Shown here piece by piece: positions 16,367 through 25,603 of a DNA stretch of 49,538 nucleotides (the stretch's first letter is position 1; each line of letters starts with the position of its first letter). The notes under the pieces were generated by a model. It was not told the origin of the DNA. It saw only the letters and a list, made by a program, of their open reading frames with translations, and searched no databases. The stretch is from Tannerellaceae bacterium. Its GTDB lineage: Bacteria; Bacteroidota; Bacteroidia; Bacteroidales; Tannerellaceae. Position numbers and translations under genes: made by a program. The stretch spans positions 1-49,538 of the forward strand of contig JAITRW010000009.1 in assembly GCA_031288175.1 (NCBI GenBank). The letters run 5' to 3'.

Positions 16367-17857
16367 ATGCGGAAATCTACCATCTGGCTACTGACTCTCG
16401 TGATGGCTTTTGCCTTCATCGGGTTGCTTTATCTCCAGATGAATTACGTGGAAATCATTATTGAGACTCACAACTCTCAGCTTAATACAACCGTCAAGAC
16501 TTGTCTGAATCGAGTAACAAGAGATTTGGAACGCGAAGAAATCCGCCAATACCTCGAAAAAGATATCCTGAGGGAAGAACGGGCACGCTATCGTTTGCAG
16601 AATGAATCGGCAACGAAGAAAATTGATTCCCTGCCGACACACTCCTTACCTCCATTGAAGCATTTCTCGCCTCACCATTTCGTGCCCAAGCCACGCGGTT
16701 TAATGGGTAGCTTACGCCATATGCAGGACGATTTCATTCACCGTTATTTCAAGCGCAACGAAGTGATCAATGAGGTGATCAACGAAATGCTCTACTCCGC
16801 TTCACTGTACCCCCTGGAAGAGCGGATAAACTTCAAAAAGCTTGAAAGGGATATAGAAATCGAACTGAAAAACAACGGCATAGACATCCCCTTTTTCTTT
16901 TTCATTATCAATAGAGACGGTTGCGTCATTTACCGTAATGACAACGGAGAAGCTAATCCTGCTCTTGCCGACCTGTACACACAAACCCTTTTTCCAAACG
17001 ACCCGACGGCTCGCTTCGCCTACCTTCGCCTCTACCTGCCTACCAGAAAAAGTTATATCGCTGACCGCCTTACCTTTATCATCCCCTCTATCATCTTCTC
17101 TTCTCTCCTCCTTATCGTTTTTTCCGTCACTTTGTTCATTATCTTCCGACAAAAGAAGCTGTCGGAAATAAAAAACGACTTTATCAACAATATGACTCAC
17201 GAACTAAAAACACCTGTCTCCTCCATCTCCTTGGCCGCACAGATGTTGGAAGATACTGATATCAACAAGAATCCCGATGCCTTTCGGCACATCACCAGGG
17301 TAATAATCGACGAATCTCGTAGGCTTGGCTTTCTTACCGAAAAAGTCTTACAGATCTCTCTCTTTGACCGTCGCCAAGCCTCTTTCAAACTGAAAGAAAT
17401 TGACGCCAATGACCTCATCGTCACCGTCGCCAATACTTTTGCCTTGAAAGTGAAATCTTACGAAGGTATTCTTGACATTGACCTGCAAGCCGAAAACTCC
17501 TCTATCTATGCAGACGAAATGCACATCACTAACGTCCTGTTCAATCTCCTGGATAACGCCGTTAAATATCGCCATCCTGACCTTCCGCTCCGCTTATTTA
17601 TCTTCACACGTAACGAAAACGGTAAACTCTTCATCTTTGTCGAAGACAACGGCATCGGCATCAAAAAAGAGCATCTCAAAAAAATATTTGAACGCTTTTA
17701 TCGTGTGCCGACAGGTAACGTGCATAATGTAAAAGGATTTGGACTCGGCCTCGCCTATGTCCGTAAAATCATAGAAGACCATAAAGGCTCTATACGCGCC
17801 GAAAGCGGACACGCCGGAGGTACAAAATTTATTATATCTTTACCACTAATCAAATAA
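16367..17857 (+). CDS. rprX: Sensor histidine kinase, RprX type
   Basis: The 496-residue kinase has a first transmembrane helix (about residues 5-24), a periplasmic sensor region of about 210 residues, a second helix (about 230-254, ending FIIFRQKK), a dimerisation and phosphoacceptor segment NNMTHELKTPVSS with His278, and a HATPase domain with NLLDNAVKYRH (N box), VEDNGIGIKKEH (G1) and GFGLGLAYV (G2). Sequence and pairing with the next gene match RprX of Bacteroides fragilis. The start at 16367 puts MRKSTIWLL just before the first helix; the frame is open upstream but that part is AT-rich and unlike coding sequence. The signal sensed is unknown. Nine bases separate it from rprY. Confidence 0.9.
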   Translation: MRKSTIWLLTLVMAFAFIGLLYLQMNYVEIIIETHNSQLNTTVKTCLNRVTRDLEREEIRQYLEKDILREERARYRLQNESATKKIDSLPTHSLPPLKHFSPHHFVPKPRGLMGSLRHMQDDFIHRYFKRNEVINEVINEMLYSASLYPLEERINFKKLERDIEIELKNNGIDIPFFFFIINRDGCVIYRNDNGEANPALADLYTQTLFPNDPTARFAYLRLYLPTRKSYIADRLTFIIPSIIFSSLLLIVFSVTLFIIFRQKKLSEIKNDFINNMTHELKTPVSSISLAAQMLEDTDINKNPDAFRHITRVIIDESRRLGFLTEKVLQISLFDRRQASFKLKEIDANDLIVTVANTFALKVKSYEGILDIDLQAENSSIYADEMHITNVLFNLLDNAVKYRHPDLPLRLFIFTRNENGKLFIFVEDNGIGIKKEHLKKIFERFYRVPTGNVHNVKGFGLGLAYVRKIIEDHKGSIRAESGHAGGTKFIISLPLIK

Positions 17858-17865
17858 TTCAAGTT

Positions 17866-18588
17866 ATGGAAGAAAAAGTGAAAATCTTCTTTTGTGAAGA
17901 CGATGAGAACCTCGGCTTGCTCCTTCGGGAGTTCTTACTGGCCAAAGGTTATTCCGTCGACCTGTTTCCCGACGGAGAGGCCGGTTCTAAAGGTTTCCTT
18001 AAAGGAGCCTACGACCTGTGTGTACTCGACGTAATGATGCCTAAGAAAGACGGATTGACCTTGGCGCAAGAAATCCGTAATGCCAATCCCAACATTCCTA
18101 TCATCTTCCTCACGGCTAAGTCGATGAAAGATGATATCCTTGAAGGCTTTAGAATCGGCGGCGACGATTATCTCACTAAGCCTTTCAGTATGGAAGAACT
18201 AATGTTCCGGATTGAGGCCATCCTTCGACGTATCAAAGGAAAGCGCAACAAAGCCAGTCTGACTTACAAACTGGGCGATTTCCTTTTCGATACTCAAAAA
18301 CAAACCCTCTCTAACAACGGGGAAACTACCAAACTCACCACCAAAGAGAGTGAATTACTTTCGCTCCTCTGTGCTCACGCCAATGAGGTGCTCGAACGTA
18401 ATTATGCCCTGCGTATCATTTGGGTCGAAGACAACTACTTCAATGCTCGCAGCATGGATGTCTATATCACCAAATTACGTAAAATACTCCGTAAAGACCC
18501 CTCTCTCGAAATCATCAACATCCATGGTAAGGGGTACAAACTAATCACTCCGCAAGGAGAGGCCGCCGACGAAATCCGCGTCCTCTAA
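17866..18588 (+). CDS. rprY: Response regulator, OmpR family, RprY type
   Basis: The 240-residue regulator has a receiver domain with FCEDDENLG (acidic pocket), phosphoacceptor Asp55 in CVLDVMMPKKDG, the FLTAK threonine/lysine region and KPFSMEEL, then a winged-helix DNA-binding domain (about residues 135-228) with NNGETTKLTTKESELL and SMDVYITKLRKIL. It closely resembles RprY of Bacteroides and Porphyromonas, which has been linked to stress and redox responses. It is the output partner of the adjacent kinase and is followed directly by an intrinsic terminator. Confidence 0.93.
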   Translation: MEEKVKIFFCEDDENLGLLLREFLLAKGYSVDLFPDGEAGSKGFLKGAYDLCVLDVMMPKKDGLTLAQEIRNANPNIPIIFLTAKSMKDDILEGFRIGGDDYLTKPFSMEELMFRIEAILRRIKGKRNKASLTYKLGDFLFDTQKQTLSNNGETTKLTTKESELLSLLCAHANEVLERNYALRIIWVEDNYFNARSMDVYITKLRKILRKDPSLEIINIHGKGYKLITPQGEAADEIRVL

Positions 18589-18594
18589 CAACGT

Positions 18595-18633
18595 ACGGGG
18601 AGGGAACTCATTCGAGCGCCCTCCCCGTTTTTT
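18595..18633 (+). terminator. Intrinsic terminator after rprY
   Basis: ACGGGGAGGG (18595-18604) pairs perfectly over 10 bases with CCCTCCCCGT (18619-18628) around a 14-base loop, and six T residues follow. It ends the rprXY transcript. The opposite strand lacks a matching T-tract. Confidence 0.9.
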
Positions 18634-18658
18634 ATAGAGAGAGAAATAACCTACCTTA

Positions 18659-18955
18659 TTAAACCCGGCTCTTCTCCTTACTCTTTATCAGCTGCTTTTC
18701 TATAGCCTCTACACACTCATCTACCGCCTCTTCAAACGTGTCACGCACTTTCTCCGCAAAGCAGTCTCCATTCTTTGCCTTCAAGGAGATACTGACCTCT
18801 TTATTTTGAGCGGATTCCGGCTTAACCAATTTTAATATGACCTCCGCCGATAGGACATCTTCATGGAACTTTGCCAATTTGGATACCTTTTTCTCCACAA
18901 ACGCCTCCAGCTTCTCGGAGGCATCAAAATGAACCGACCGAATCCTCACTTCCAT
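18659..18955 (-). CDS. hpf: Ribosome hibernation-promoting factor, short HPF/YfiA type
   Basis: This 98-residue protein is the short form of the HPF/RaiA family, which binds the 30S decoding site in stationary phase and helps store inactive ribosomes. It starts MEVRIRSVHFDASEKLEAFVEKK, here split between the first strand and the helix that carries the basic face, and keeps the beta-alpha-beta-beta-beta-alpha order. It lacks the C-terminal dimerisation domain of long HPF. It lies 33 bases behind rpsU on the same strand, so the hibernation factor and bS21 are probably made from one transcript. Confidence 0.9.
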   Translation of the reverse strand: MEVRIRSVHFDASEKLEAFVEKKVSKLAKFHEDVLSAEVILKLVKPESAQNKEVSISLKAKNGDCFAEKVRDTFEEAVDECVEAIEKQLIKSKEKSRV

Positions 18956-18988
18956 GACGCGCCCTCCTTAACGTTAACGTTCTCGCTT

Positions 18989-19180
18989 TTACTCTTCCGC
19001 TTGTTGCAACTTCTGTATATATACAGCATGCAAAAACTGCTTCCGCTTTTCCACCGAAGGCTTTATAAACGACTGACGGCTACGTAATTCCCTTATCATA
19101 CCCGTCCGTTCAAACTTCCGCTTGAAACGCTTCAAAGCCCTTTCAATGTTTTCTCCTTCCTTGATAGGTACTACAATCAT
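18989..19180 (-). CDS. rpsU: 30S ribosomal protein bS21
   Basis: The 63-residue protein starts MIVVPIKEGENIERALKRFK, the usual bS21 N-terminus, followed by a basic helix. In Bacteroidota bS21 helps hide the anti-Shine-Dalgarno end of 16S rRNA, which explains why most genes in this window lack SD sequences. I see no GGAGG upstream of this start (the preceding bases are AT-rich), so the SD-based autoregulation reported for rpsU in Flavobacterium is not evident. It has the best consensus promoter in the window and is followed by hpf. Confidence 0.95.
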   Translation of the reverse strand: MIVVPIKEGENIERALKRFKRKFERTGMIRELRSRQSFIKPSVEKRKQFLHAVYIQKLQQAEE

Positions 19181-19217
19181 TATGCTACTATAAAACTTAA
19201 CTTCTTAAATCAGCTCG

Positions 19218-19248
19218 CAAAGCTACACAGACTTTTCACTCCTGCAAA
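19218..19248 (-). promoter_or_regulatory. Consensus Bacteroidetes promoter of rpsU-hpf
   Basis: On the minus strand TTTG (19245-19248) is followed by exactly 19 bases and then TAGCTTTG (19218-19225), matching both the -33 TTTG and the -7 TAnnTTTG consensus with ideal spacing. The expected transcript start leaves a leader of about 30 bases. Confidence 0.8.
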
Positions 19249-19284
19249 TCTTTCTCCCTTTTTTTTCGCTTTTCTTACTCACCG

Positions 19285-20484
19285 CTACTCTACATCAGGG
19301 AAAAGAAGGTCATTATAAGGGAAACGGGTCACATGTATCTTTCGCACTTCCTCGTACAACACGCGCTTCAATTCATCAATGTATTTATGTTCCTTAGCCG
19401 AAATAAAAAGACAATGATCTCCCCGCCATTCCTTGCGCACATCTTCTAATGTACGGTTCTCGCGTCGAAAAGGACCCATGTCGTCCTCTTCTCTGGGAAC
19501 ATAAGTAAACTTGTCTATCTTATTGAACACATATACTACCGGCTTATTCGACCCCGCTATTTCACTCAGTGTCTTGTTCACCGTCTCTATCTGTTCCTCG
19601 AAGGAGGGATGAGACACATCTATTACGTGTACCAACAGATCCGCCTCTCTCACCTCATCCAATGTCGATTTGAACGATTCCACTAACTCTGTCGGCAATT
19701 TACGAATGAAGCCCACTGTATCTGATAACAGGAACGGCAAATTATCTACTATCACTTTCCGAACAGTTGTATCCAATGTGGCGAACAGTTTATCTTCTGC
19801 AAACACTTCGCTTTTGCTCAAGATGTTCATCACCGTCGATTTACCCACATTGGTATAACCTACCAAAGACACCCGCACGAGTTTCCCTCGACTTTTCCGT
19901 TGTACGATCTTCTGTTTTTCTATATCCTCCAGTTCTCGTTTTAACTTCGCAATCTTATCTTGAATGATTCGCTTATCCGTCTCCAATTGCGTCTCGCCAG
20001 GACCGCGCATCATGGCGCTACCGCCTCGTTGACGCTCCAAGTGCGTCCACAGACGTGTTAAACGAGGTAGCATATATTGATACTGCGCCAATTCCACCTG
20101 TGTCTTCGCGTGAGACGTCTGAGCTCGCAGTGCGAAAATCTCCAGTATCAAACTCGTCCTGTCCAGAATGCGTACCTGCAATGCTTTCTCTATATTTCGT
20201 AATTGCTTGGCAGATAATTCATCATCAAATATTACCATACCGATGGCATGCTCCGACACATACTCCCCTATCTCCGCTAATTTCCCTGTCCCTACAAATG
20301 TCACCGGATGCGCCGCTTCTACACGTTGTATGAACCGCTTCTCTGTCACAAAACCCGCCGTCTCTGCCAAAAACGACAACTCGTCCAGGTATTCCTTTAC
20401 TCGTTGTTCTTCCTGGTAAGGCGTCACCAACCCTACCAAAACGACACGCTCGTTCTTCTCTGCCGACAACACAAACTCTTTCAT
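19285..20484 (-). CDS. hflX: GTPase HflX
   Basis: HflX binds the 50S subunit and splits stalled or hibernating ribosomes. The 399-residue protein has the N-terminal HflX domain (VTFVGTGKLAEIGEYV), a helical linker with the glycine-rich GGSAMMRGPGETQLETDKR, and a GTPase domain with G1 GYTNVGKST, the G2 threonine after FATLDTT, G3 DTVGF and G4 NKID. I chose the ATG at 20484 (MKEFVLSAEKNE), which matches homologues; an in-frame ATG at 20532 lies upstream of the -7 element and is unlikely. An AAGGAG directly abuts the start codon. Its neighbours rpsU and hpf also concern ribosome state. Confidence 0.94.
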   Translation of the reverse strand: MKEFVLSAEKNERVVLVGLVTPYQEEQRVKEYLDELSFLAETAGFVTEKRFIQRVEAAHPVTFVGTGKLAEIGEYVSEHAIGMVIFDDELSAKQLRNIEKALQVRILDRTSLILEIFALRAQTSHAKTQVELAQYQYMLPRLTRLWTHLERQRGGSAMMRGPGETQLETDKRIIQDKIAKLKRELEDIEKQKIVQRKSRGKLVRVSLVGYTNVGKSTVMNILSKSEVFAEDKLFATLDTTVRKVIVDNLPFLLSDTVGFIRKLPTELVESFKSTLDEVREADLLVHVIDVSHPSFEEQIETVNKTLSEIAGSNKPVVYVFNKIDKFTYVPREEDDMGPFRRENRTLEDVRKEWRGDHCLFISAKEHKYIDELKRVLYEEVRKIHVTRFPYNDLLFPDVE

Positions 20485-20516
20485 CTCCTTACCCCTGTTT
20501 TCTCCGACTTTTCGGA

Positions 20517-20524
20517 CAAATGTA
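20517..20524 (-). promoter_or_regulatory. -7 element before hflX
   Basis: Minus-strand TACATTTG matches TAnnTTTG 32 bases before the chosen hflX start and downstream of the alternative start at 20532, which supports the shorter protein. No -33 match is visible. Confidence 0.5.
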
Positions 20525-20576
20525 GCTTGCAAAGTTATGATTTTCTCCTTCTCATCCTCACGTATTTTGAAAGACT

Positions 20577-20584
20577 TACCTTTG
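20577..20584 (+). promoter_or_regulatory. -7 element before murA
   Basis: TACCTTTG is a perfect -7 match 32 bases before the murA start codon. It is divergent from the hflX element 52 bases away. The -33 position has no match. Confidence 0.5.
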
Positions 20585-20616
20585 TTTCGTCAGGGAAAGA
20601 CATTAAATCAACTAAA

Positions 20617-21921
20617 ATGGGTTCTTTTATCATCGAGGGAGGTAAAGCTTTGAAGGGTATTATCATTCCGCAAGGAGCAAAGAATGAAGCCCTGGAAGTA
20701 ATCTGTGCCGTACTGTTGACTGAGCAACAAATAACACTCCATAACGTTCCGGACATCCTTGACGTCAATAACCTGATCAACCTCTTACAGGAATTGGGCG
20801 TCAAAGTGGCGCACCTGCATAAAGGTTCTTATAGCTTTCAAGCGGATGAAATTGATTTAAACTATTTGTACTCTGATGACTTCCGGAAACGAAGCGCTCA
20901 ATTGCGGGGGGCGGTAATGGTCGTAGGACCCCTATTGGGACGCTTCGGAAAAGCCGTCATATCGGAACCCGGGGGTGACAAGATCGGCAGGAGACGCCTT
21001 GATACTCACTTCGTGGGTATTCGCCGACTGGGCGCCGAATTTGTCTACGATGCCGTTCAACGACGCTACGATGTGACCGCTCAACACCTGAAAGGTGCTT
21101 ACATGCTCTTGGAAGAAGCCTCCGTGACCGGAACGGCTAATATCCTGATGGCCGCCACTCTATCTGACGGCGTCACAACGATATACAATGCTGCCTGCGA
21201 ACCTTACGTCCAGCAATTGTGCCGAATGTTGACCTCCATGGGGGCGCTCATTAGCGGTATCGGCTCTAACTTGCTGACCATAGAAGGAGTCCAACACCTC
21301 AACGGCGCCGTCCATACGCTGCTCCCTGATATGATCGAAGTAGGAAGCTTTATCGGTATGGCCGCCATGACACGCTCCGACCTCCGGATTCGAGGCGCTA
21401 CCCTGCAACAGTTAGGTATCATACCTGACGCCTTCCGGCATTTGGGCATTTCGGTTGAACAGGAGGGTGATGACCTTCACATCCCTGTCCATGACCGTTA
21501 TGAAATTGAAAACTTCATTGACGGTTCTATCCTCTCCTTGACGGACGCCCCATGGCCTGGATTGACACCCGATTTGCTGAGTGTCCTCCTCGTCGTAGCC
21601 ACTCAGGCCATAGGTAGTGTCCTGATCCACCAGAAAATGTTTGAAAGCCGCCTTTTCTTCGTAGATAAGTTAATCGACATGGGCGCACAAATCATCCTCT
21701 GTGACCCCCACAGGGCAACAATCATCGGACTGGGACGCCGCTTTCCTTTACGGGCTAGTACTATGGCTTCCCCAGACATTCGCGCCGGTATCGCTCTCCT
21801 TATCGCCGCCATGAGCGCCGATGGTGACAGCCGCATTGACAACATTGAACAGATAGACCGTGGATATGAAGCTATTGACGAGCGTTTAAACGCGATTGGC
21901 GCACACATTACACGTCTCTGA
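20617..21921 (+). CDS. murA: UDP-N-acetylglucosamine 1-carboxyvinyltransferase, Cys-to-Asp type
   Basis: MurA transfers enolpyruvate from PEP to UDP-GlcNAc, the first committed step of peptidoglycan synthesis. The 434-residue protein has the start MGSFIIEGGKALKG, the KNEALEVICAVLL segment with the conserved Lys and Asn, and the two-domain inside-out barrel pattern. The active-site loop reads EPGGDKIGRRRLDTH, where E. coli has PGGCAIGARPVDLH: the cysteine that fosfomycin alkylates (Cys115) is Asp121 here. The same change makes mycobacterial and chlamydial MurA insensitive to fosfomycin. ATG 20617 was chosen because it matches homologues and follows the -7 element. It stands alone between hflX (divergent) and the ribosomal operon. 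Confidence 0.95.
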   Translation: MGSFIIEGGKALKGIIIPQGAKNEALEVICAVLLTEQQITLHNVPDILDVNNLINLLQELGVKVAHLHKGSYSFQADEIDLNYLYSDDFRKRSAQLRGAVMVVGPLLGRFGKAVISEPGGDKIGRRRLDTHFVGIRRLGAEFVYDAVQRRYDVTAQHLKGAYMLLEEASVTGTANILMAATLSDGVTTIYNAACEPYVQQLCRMLTSMGALISGIGSNLLTIEGVQHLNGAVHTLLPDMIEVGSFIGMAAMTRSDLRIRGATLQQLGIIPDAFRHLGISVEQEGDDLHIPVHDRYEIENFIDGSILSLTDAPWPGLTPDLLSVLLVVATQAIGSVLIHQKMFESRLFFVDKLIDMGAQIILCDPHRATIIGLGRRFPLRASTMASPDIRAGIALLIAAMSADGDSRIDNIEQIDRGYEAIDERLNAIGAHITRL

Positions 21922-21986
21922 AAAAATTAATTGTTAAACAAACGAAATAAACGGAAGAGCTATGTATTTACTCTCAAAGGAATTTG

Positions 21987-21994
21987 TACCTTTG
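21987..21994 (+). promoter_or_regulatory. -7 element of the ribosomal super-operon
   Basis: TACCTTTG is a perfect match to TAnnTTTG, 84 bases before the rpsL start. No -33 element is recognisable. The resulting leader of roughly 75 bases contains an imperfect GC-containing hairpin (about 21998-22020, CGCTTTTCC with GGAAGGCG). This is the only strong promoter candidate I found before the long run of ribosomal genes. Confidence 0.6.
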
Positions 21995-22077
21995 CCCCGC
22001 TTTTCCCTGAACGGAAGGCGTTGCTCTTAAGTGGAAGTATAAAGTTTTAGTTACATAGCAAGTTATTTTTACCTCTC

Positions 22078-22497
22078 ATGCCTACAATTCAACAACTGGT
22101 TAGGAAAGGAAGGGAAACCTTAATCGCCAAAGGTAAATCCCCCGCCCTCGAAGCTTGCCCGCAACGAAGGGGCGTGTGCGTTCGGGTATATACCACAACG
22201 CCTAAGAAACCCAATTCCGCCATGCGCAAGGTGGCCAGGGTTAGACTGACTAACTCCAAAGAAGTAAACGCTTACATACCTGGGGAAGGACATAACCTGC
22301 AAGAACACTCCATCGTCTTGGTACGCGGCGGACGTGTAAAAGACCTGCCCGGTGTAAGGTATCACATCGTGAGAGGTACCTTAGATACAGCGGGCGTAAA
22401 CGCCAGAACTCAACGACGTTCAAAGTATGGTGCCAAGCGGCCCAAGCCCGGACAGGCGGCGGCTAAGGGGGTTCCCTCTAAAGGTGGGAAAAAGTAA
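22078..22497 (+). CDS. rpsL: 30S ribosomal protein uS12
   Basis: The 139-residue protein of the decoding centre is the first gene of the super-operon. It has [19 protein letters not shown] with Lys43 (E. coli Lys42) and [13 protein letters not shown], so both lysines tied to streptomycin resistance are of the sensitive type, and the aspartate that RimO methylthiolates is present. The C-terminus is extended by a Lys/Gly-rich tail compared with E. coli (124 residues). A 121-base gap with a perfect stem-loop separates it from rpsG. Confidence 0.97.
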   Translation: MPTIQQLVRKGRETLIAKGKSPALEACPQRRGVCVRVYTTTPKKPNSAMRKVARVRLTNSKEVNAYIPGEGHNLQEHSIVLVRGGRVKDLPGVRYHIVRGTLDTAGVNARTQRRSKYGAKRPKPGQAAAKGVPSKGGKK

Positions 22498-22550
22498 ACG
22501 CTTAATGAACTGTTTGATTAGAAGATAACGTACTGTATTAAGGTTGAGTA

Positions 22551-22570
22551 AATAGTTCGGAGGAACTATT
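22551..22570 (+). other. Stem-loop in the rpsL-rpsG gap
   Basis: AATAGTTC (22551-22558) and GAACTATT (22563-22570) form a perfect 8-base stem closed by a GGAG loop, 48 bases before the rpsG start. There is no T-tract, so it is not a terminator. In E. coli the S12-S7 intercistronic RNA binds S7 and mediates translational feedback; this hairpin could play that part here, but that is inference. Confidence 0.5.
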
Positions 22571-22618
22571 GAAGACATAAGAACAGACAACCACACGAAA
22601 AGGTCAAAATAGATTGCA

Positions 22619-23095
22619 ATGAGAAAGGCAAAGCCAAAAAAAAGGCAGATTCTGCCCGATCCCGTTTACGGAGATGTGAAAGTCACTCGCTTTGTAAACC
22701 ATCTGATGTACGACGGTAAGAAGAATACCGCTTTCAGTATTTTCTACACCGCCCTGGACATCGTGAAAAAGAAAATGCCTGACCAGGAAAAGGTAGCCCT
22801 GGATATTTGGAAAACCGCCCTTGACAATATCACCCCGCAAGTGGAAGTGAAGTCGCGCCGCGTCGGTGGCGCTACTTTTCAGGTGCCCACAGAGATTCGG
22901 CCGGAACGCAAAGAATCTGTCTCCATGAAAAACCTGATCCTCTACGCCCGTAAGCGTTCAGGGAAAACTATGGCCGACAAACTCTCCGCCGAAATAGTAG
23001 ATGCCTTTAACGGACAAGGCGGTGCCTTCAAACGTAAAGAAGATATGCACCGCATGGCCGAAGCTAACCGTGCTTTTGCCCACTTCCGCTTTTGA
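22619..23095 (+). CDS. rpsG: 30S ribosomal protein uS7
   Basis: The 158-residue 30S head protein starts [19 protein letters not shown] and has the conserved [17 protein letters not shown] and the final segment [13 protein letters not shown]. It nucleates folding of the 16S 3' domain and in E. coli represses its own operon. The long gap before it, unusual for this operon, suggests a regulatory site. fusA follows after 33 bases. Confidence 0.97.
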   Translation: MRKAKPKKRQILPDPVYGDVKVTRFVNHLMYDGKKNTAFSIFYTALDIVKKKMPDQEKVALDIWKTALDNITPQVEVKSRRVGGATFQVPTEIRPERKESVSMKNLILYARKRSGKTMADKLSAEIVDAFNGQGGAFKRKEDMHRMAEANRAFAHFRF

Positions 23096-23128
23096 TACAC
23101 CTGAAAGCTGACAGAGAAAAATAAAGGA

Positions 23129-25258
23129 ATGGCAACAAAAGCAGATGAACAATTGAGGTTTACCCGTAACATCGGTATCATGGCGCATATTGATGCTGGG
23201 AAAACCACCACCTCAGAACGTATCCTGTTCTACACAGGGCTAACTCACAAAATTGGAGAAGTCCATGATGGCGCGGCTACCATGGACTGGATGGAGCAGG
23301 AGCAGGAACGGGGAATTACAATCACCTCCGCCGCCACTACGACTTTTTGGAATTATCAAGATGAAAAATATAAAATCAATCTGATAGACACCCCAGGGCA
23401 CGTAGATTTTACCGTAGAAGTAGAGCGCTCCCTGCGTGTCTTGGACGGTGCCGTAGCTACCTTCTGCGCAGTCGGTGGCGTGGAACCCCAATCGGAAACA
23501 GTCTGGCGGCAAGCAGACAAATATAATGTGCCCCGTATCGGATACGTGAACAAAATGGACAGGTCGGGAGCGAACTTCTTTGAAGTTGTCCGCCAAATAA
23601 AAGAAATCTTGGGAGCTTCTCCTTGTCCCATTCAGATACCCATCGGCGCCGAAGAAAAGTTTAAAGGCGTCATTGACCTGATCGCCATGAAAGCCATCTA
23701 TTGGCATGACGAAACTATGGGCGCCGAATATTCCGTCGAAGATGTCCCTGACGATTTAAAGGAAGAAGCCGACGAGTGGCGTGATAAAATGCTCGAAACT
23801 ATCGCAGAGTACGACGATGTGCTCATGGAAAAATTCTTCGACAAACCCGAATCCATCCTCGTAGAAGACATCAAACGAGCCTTGCGGACAGCTACTCTTT
23901 CAATGAAAATCAATCCCATAATCTGCGGTTCTTCCTTCAAAAATAAGGGGGTGCAAACCTTGCTTGATTCCGTTTGTGCCTATCTCCCCAGTCCCATTGA
24001 TACACCAGCCATTGAAGGCGCTAACCCCGATTATCCCGAACAAAAAATCGTCCGTAAGCCCTTGTCCGAAGAACCCTTGACTGCGCTGGCCTTTAAAATA
24101 GCGACCGACCCCTATGTGGGACGGCTTTGTTTCTTTCGCGTGTATTCCGGTAAAATGGAAGCCGGCTCTTATGTGCTGAATACCCGTTCGGGTAAAAAAG
24201 AGCGTATCTCCCGTTTGTTCCAGATGCACTCTAATAAACAAAATCCGATGGATGTGATCGGATGCGGTGATATTGGCGCAGGAGTCGGTTTCAAAGACAT
24301 TCGTACAGGTGACACCCTCTGTGCAGAACAGCACCCTATTACCTTGGAATCTATGGAATTCCCCGAACCCGTCATCGGTATAGCGGTAGAACCTAAAACT
24401 CAAAAAGACCTTGACAAGCTTAGTCAGGGCCTCTCGAAACTCGCCGAAGAAGACCCTACTTTCAGGGTTCAAACCAGCGAAGAAACAGGACAGACGGTCA
24501 TCAGCGGGATGGGTGAATTGCATCTTGACATCATCATCGACCGCCTCAGACGTGAATTTAAGGTCGAATGTAACCAGGGAAGGCCTCAGGTAACCTATAA
24601 AGAAGCTATCACACAGCAAGTCGAACTGCGGGAACTCTATAAAAAACAGACCGGCGGACGTGGTAAATTTGCCGATATTATCGTTAGGGTAGCACCCGGT
24701 GACGAAGATTTTGAAGGCTCTTTACAATTCATCGACGAAGTAAAAGGAGGTAACATCCCGAAAGAATTTATACCTTCCGTGCAGAAAGGTTTTGAAAAAG
24801 CCATGAAAAATGGCGTGCTGGCAGGTTACCCATTAGACAAGTTGAAAGTAACTCTCATGGATGGTTCTTTCCATCCCGTAGATTCCGACCAACTCTCCTT
24901 TGAAATAGCCGCTATTCAGGCCTTCAAAAATGCCTGTGTCAAGGCCGCTCCCGTCCTCCAAGAACCCATCATGAAAATCGAAGTGGTGACGCCGGAAGAA
25001 AGTATGGGTGACGTGATCGGTGACTTAAATAAACGGCGTGGACAGGTAGAAGGGATGGAATCCAGTCGGACAGGCGCCAGAATAGTGAAGGCGAAAGTTC
25101 CTCTGGCCGAAACTTTTGGCTACGTAACGGCTTTGCGTACCATTACCTCAGGGCGGGCAACCTCGTCTATGCAGTTCTCCCATTATGCTCAGGTGTCCGC
25201 TTCCATTGCGCGGCAAGTTTTGACGGAAGTACAAGGAAGGGTTGATTTGATAAAGTAA
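23129..25258 (+). CDS. fusA: Elongation factor G
   Basis: EF-G is the translocation and, with RRF, recycling GTPase. The 709-residue length is normal. G1 is [13 protein letters not shown] (about residues 18-30), the switch region has [13 protein letters not shown]3 is DTPGHVDFT and G4 is NKMD; domains II to V follow, with TGRGKFADI-type domain IV sequence ([13 protein letters not shown]) and the C-terminal [17 protein letters not shown]. There is one copy in the window, in the standard str position after rpsG. No resistance mutations can be inferred. Confidence 0.97.
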   Translation: MATKADEQLRFTRNIGIMAHIDAGKTTTSERILFYTGLTHKIGEVHDGAATMDWMEQEQERGITITSAATTTFWNYQDEKYKINLIDTPGHVDFTVEVERSLRVLDGAVATFCAVGGVEPQSETVWRQADKYNVPRIGYVNKMDRSGANFFEVVRQIKEILGASPCPIQIPIGAEEKFKGVIDLIAMKAIYWHDETMGAEYSVEDVPDDLKEEADEWRDKMLETIAEYDDVLMEKFFDKPESILVEDIKRALRTATLSMKINPIICGSSFKNKGVQTLLDSVCAYLPSPIDTPAIEGANPDYPEQKIVRKPLSEEPLTALAFKIATDPYVGRLCFFRVYSGKMEAGSYVLNTRSGKKERISRLFQMHSNKQNPMDVIGCGDIGAGVGFKDIRTGDTLCAEQHPITLESMEFPEPVIGIAVEPKTQKDLDKLSQGLSKLAEEDPTFRVQTSEETGQTVISGMGELHLDIIIDRLRREFKVECNQGRPQVTYKEAITQQVELRELYKKQTGGRGKFADIIVRVAPGDEDFEGSLQFIDEVKGGNIPKEFIPSVQKGFEKAMKNGVLAGYPLDKLKVTLMDGSFHPVDSDQLSFEIAAIQAFKNACVKAAPVLQEPIMKIEVVTPEESMGDVIGDLNKRRGQVEGMESSRTGARIVKAKVPLAETFGYVTALRTITSGRATSSMQFSHYAQVSASIARQVLTEVQGRVDLIK

Positions 25259-25278
25259 ACGGAAAAGGATTTATAATA

Positions 25279-25584
25279 ATGAGCCAAAAGATCAGGATTA
25301 AGCTGAAGTCTTACGACTACTCCCTAGTGGACAAGTCAGCCGACAAAATCGTGAAAACGGTTAAGGTGACAGGCGCTGTCGTCAACGGACCCATTCCCCT
25401 GCCCACACACAAACGCATCTTTACCGTGAATCGTGCGACCTTTGTCAATAAAAAGTCACGTGAACAGTTTGAGCTTGCCTCCTACAAAAGATTGATAGAC
25501 ATTTACAGCTCTACTTCTAAAACGGTGGACGCCTTAATGAAACTGGAGCTACCCAGCGGTGTAGACGTGGAAATAAAGGTGTGA
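25279..25584 (+). CDS. rpsJ: 30S ribosomal protein uS10
   Basis: This 101-residue 30S head protein starts [20 protein letters not shown] and has the conserved [16 protein letters not shown] loop and [16 protein letters not shown] end. It opens the S10 part of the cluster, only 20 bases after fusA, so str and S10 operons are fused here. S10 is also NusE in antitermination. Confidence 0.97.
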   Translation: MSQKIRIKLKSYDYSLVDKSADKIVKTVKVTGAVVNGPIPLPTHKRIFTVNRATFVNKKSREQFELASYKRLIDIYSSTSKTVDALMKLELPSGVDVEIKV

Positions 25585-25603
25585 ACATATAATACCAAAT
25601 GAG

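Noticed and set aside
20308-20616. Upstream in-frame extension of MurA
   Set aside because: It lies antisense to the start of hflX and before the murA -7 element; MurA homologues begin at the MGSFIIEGG-type start.
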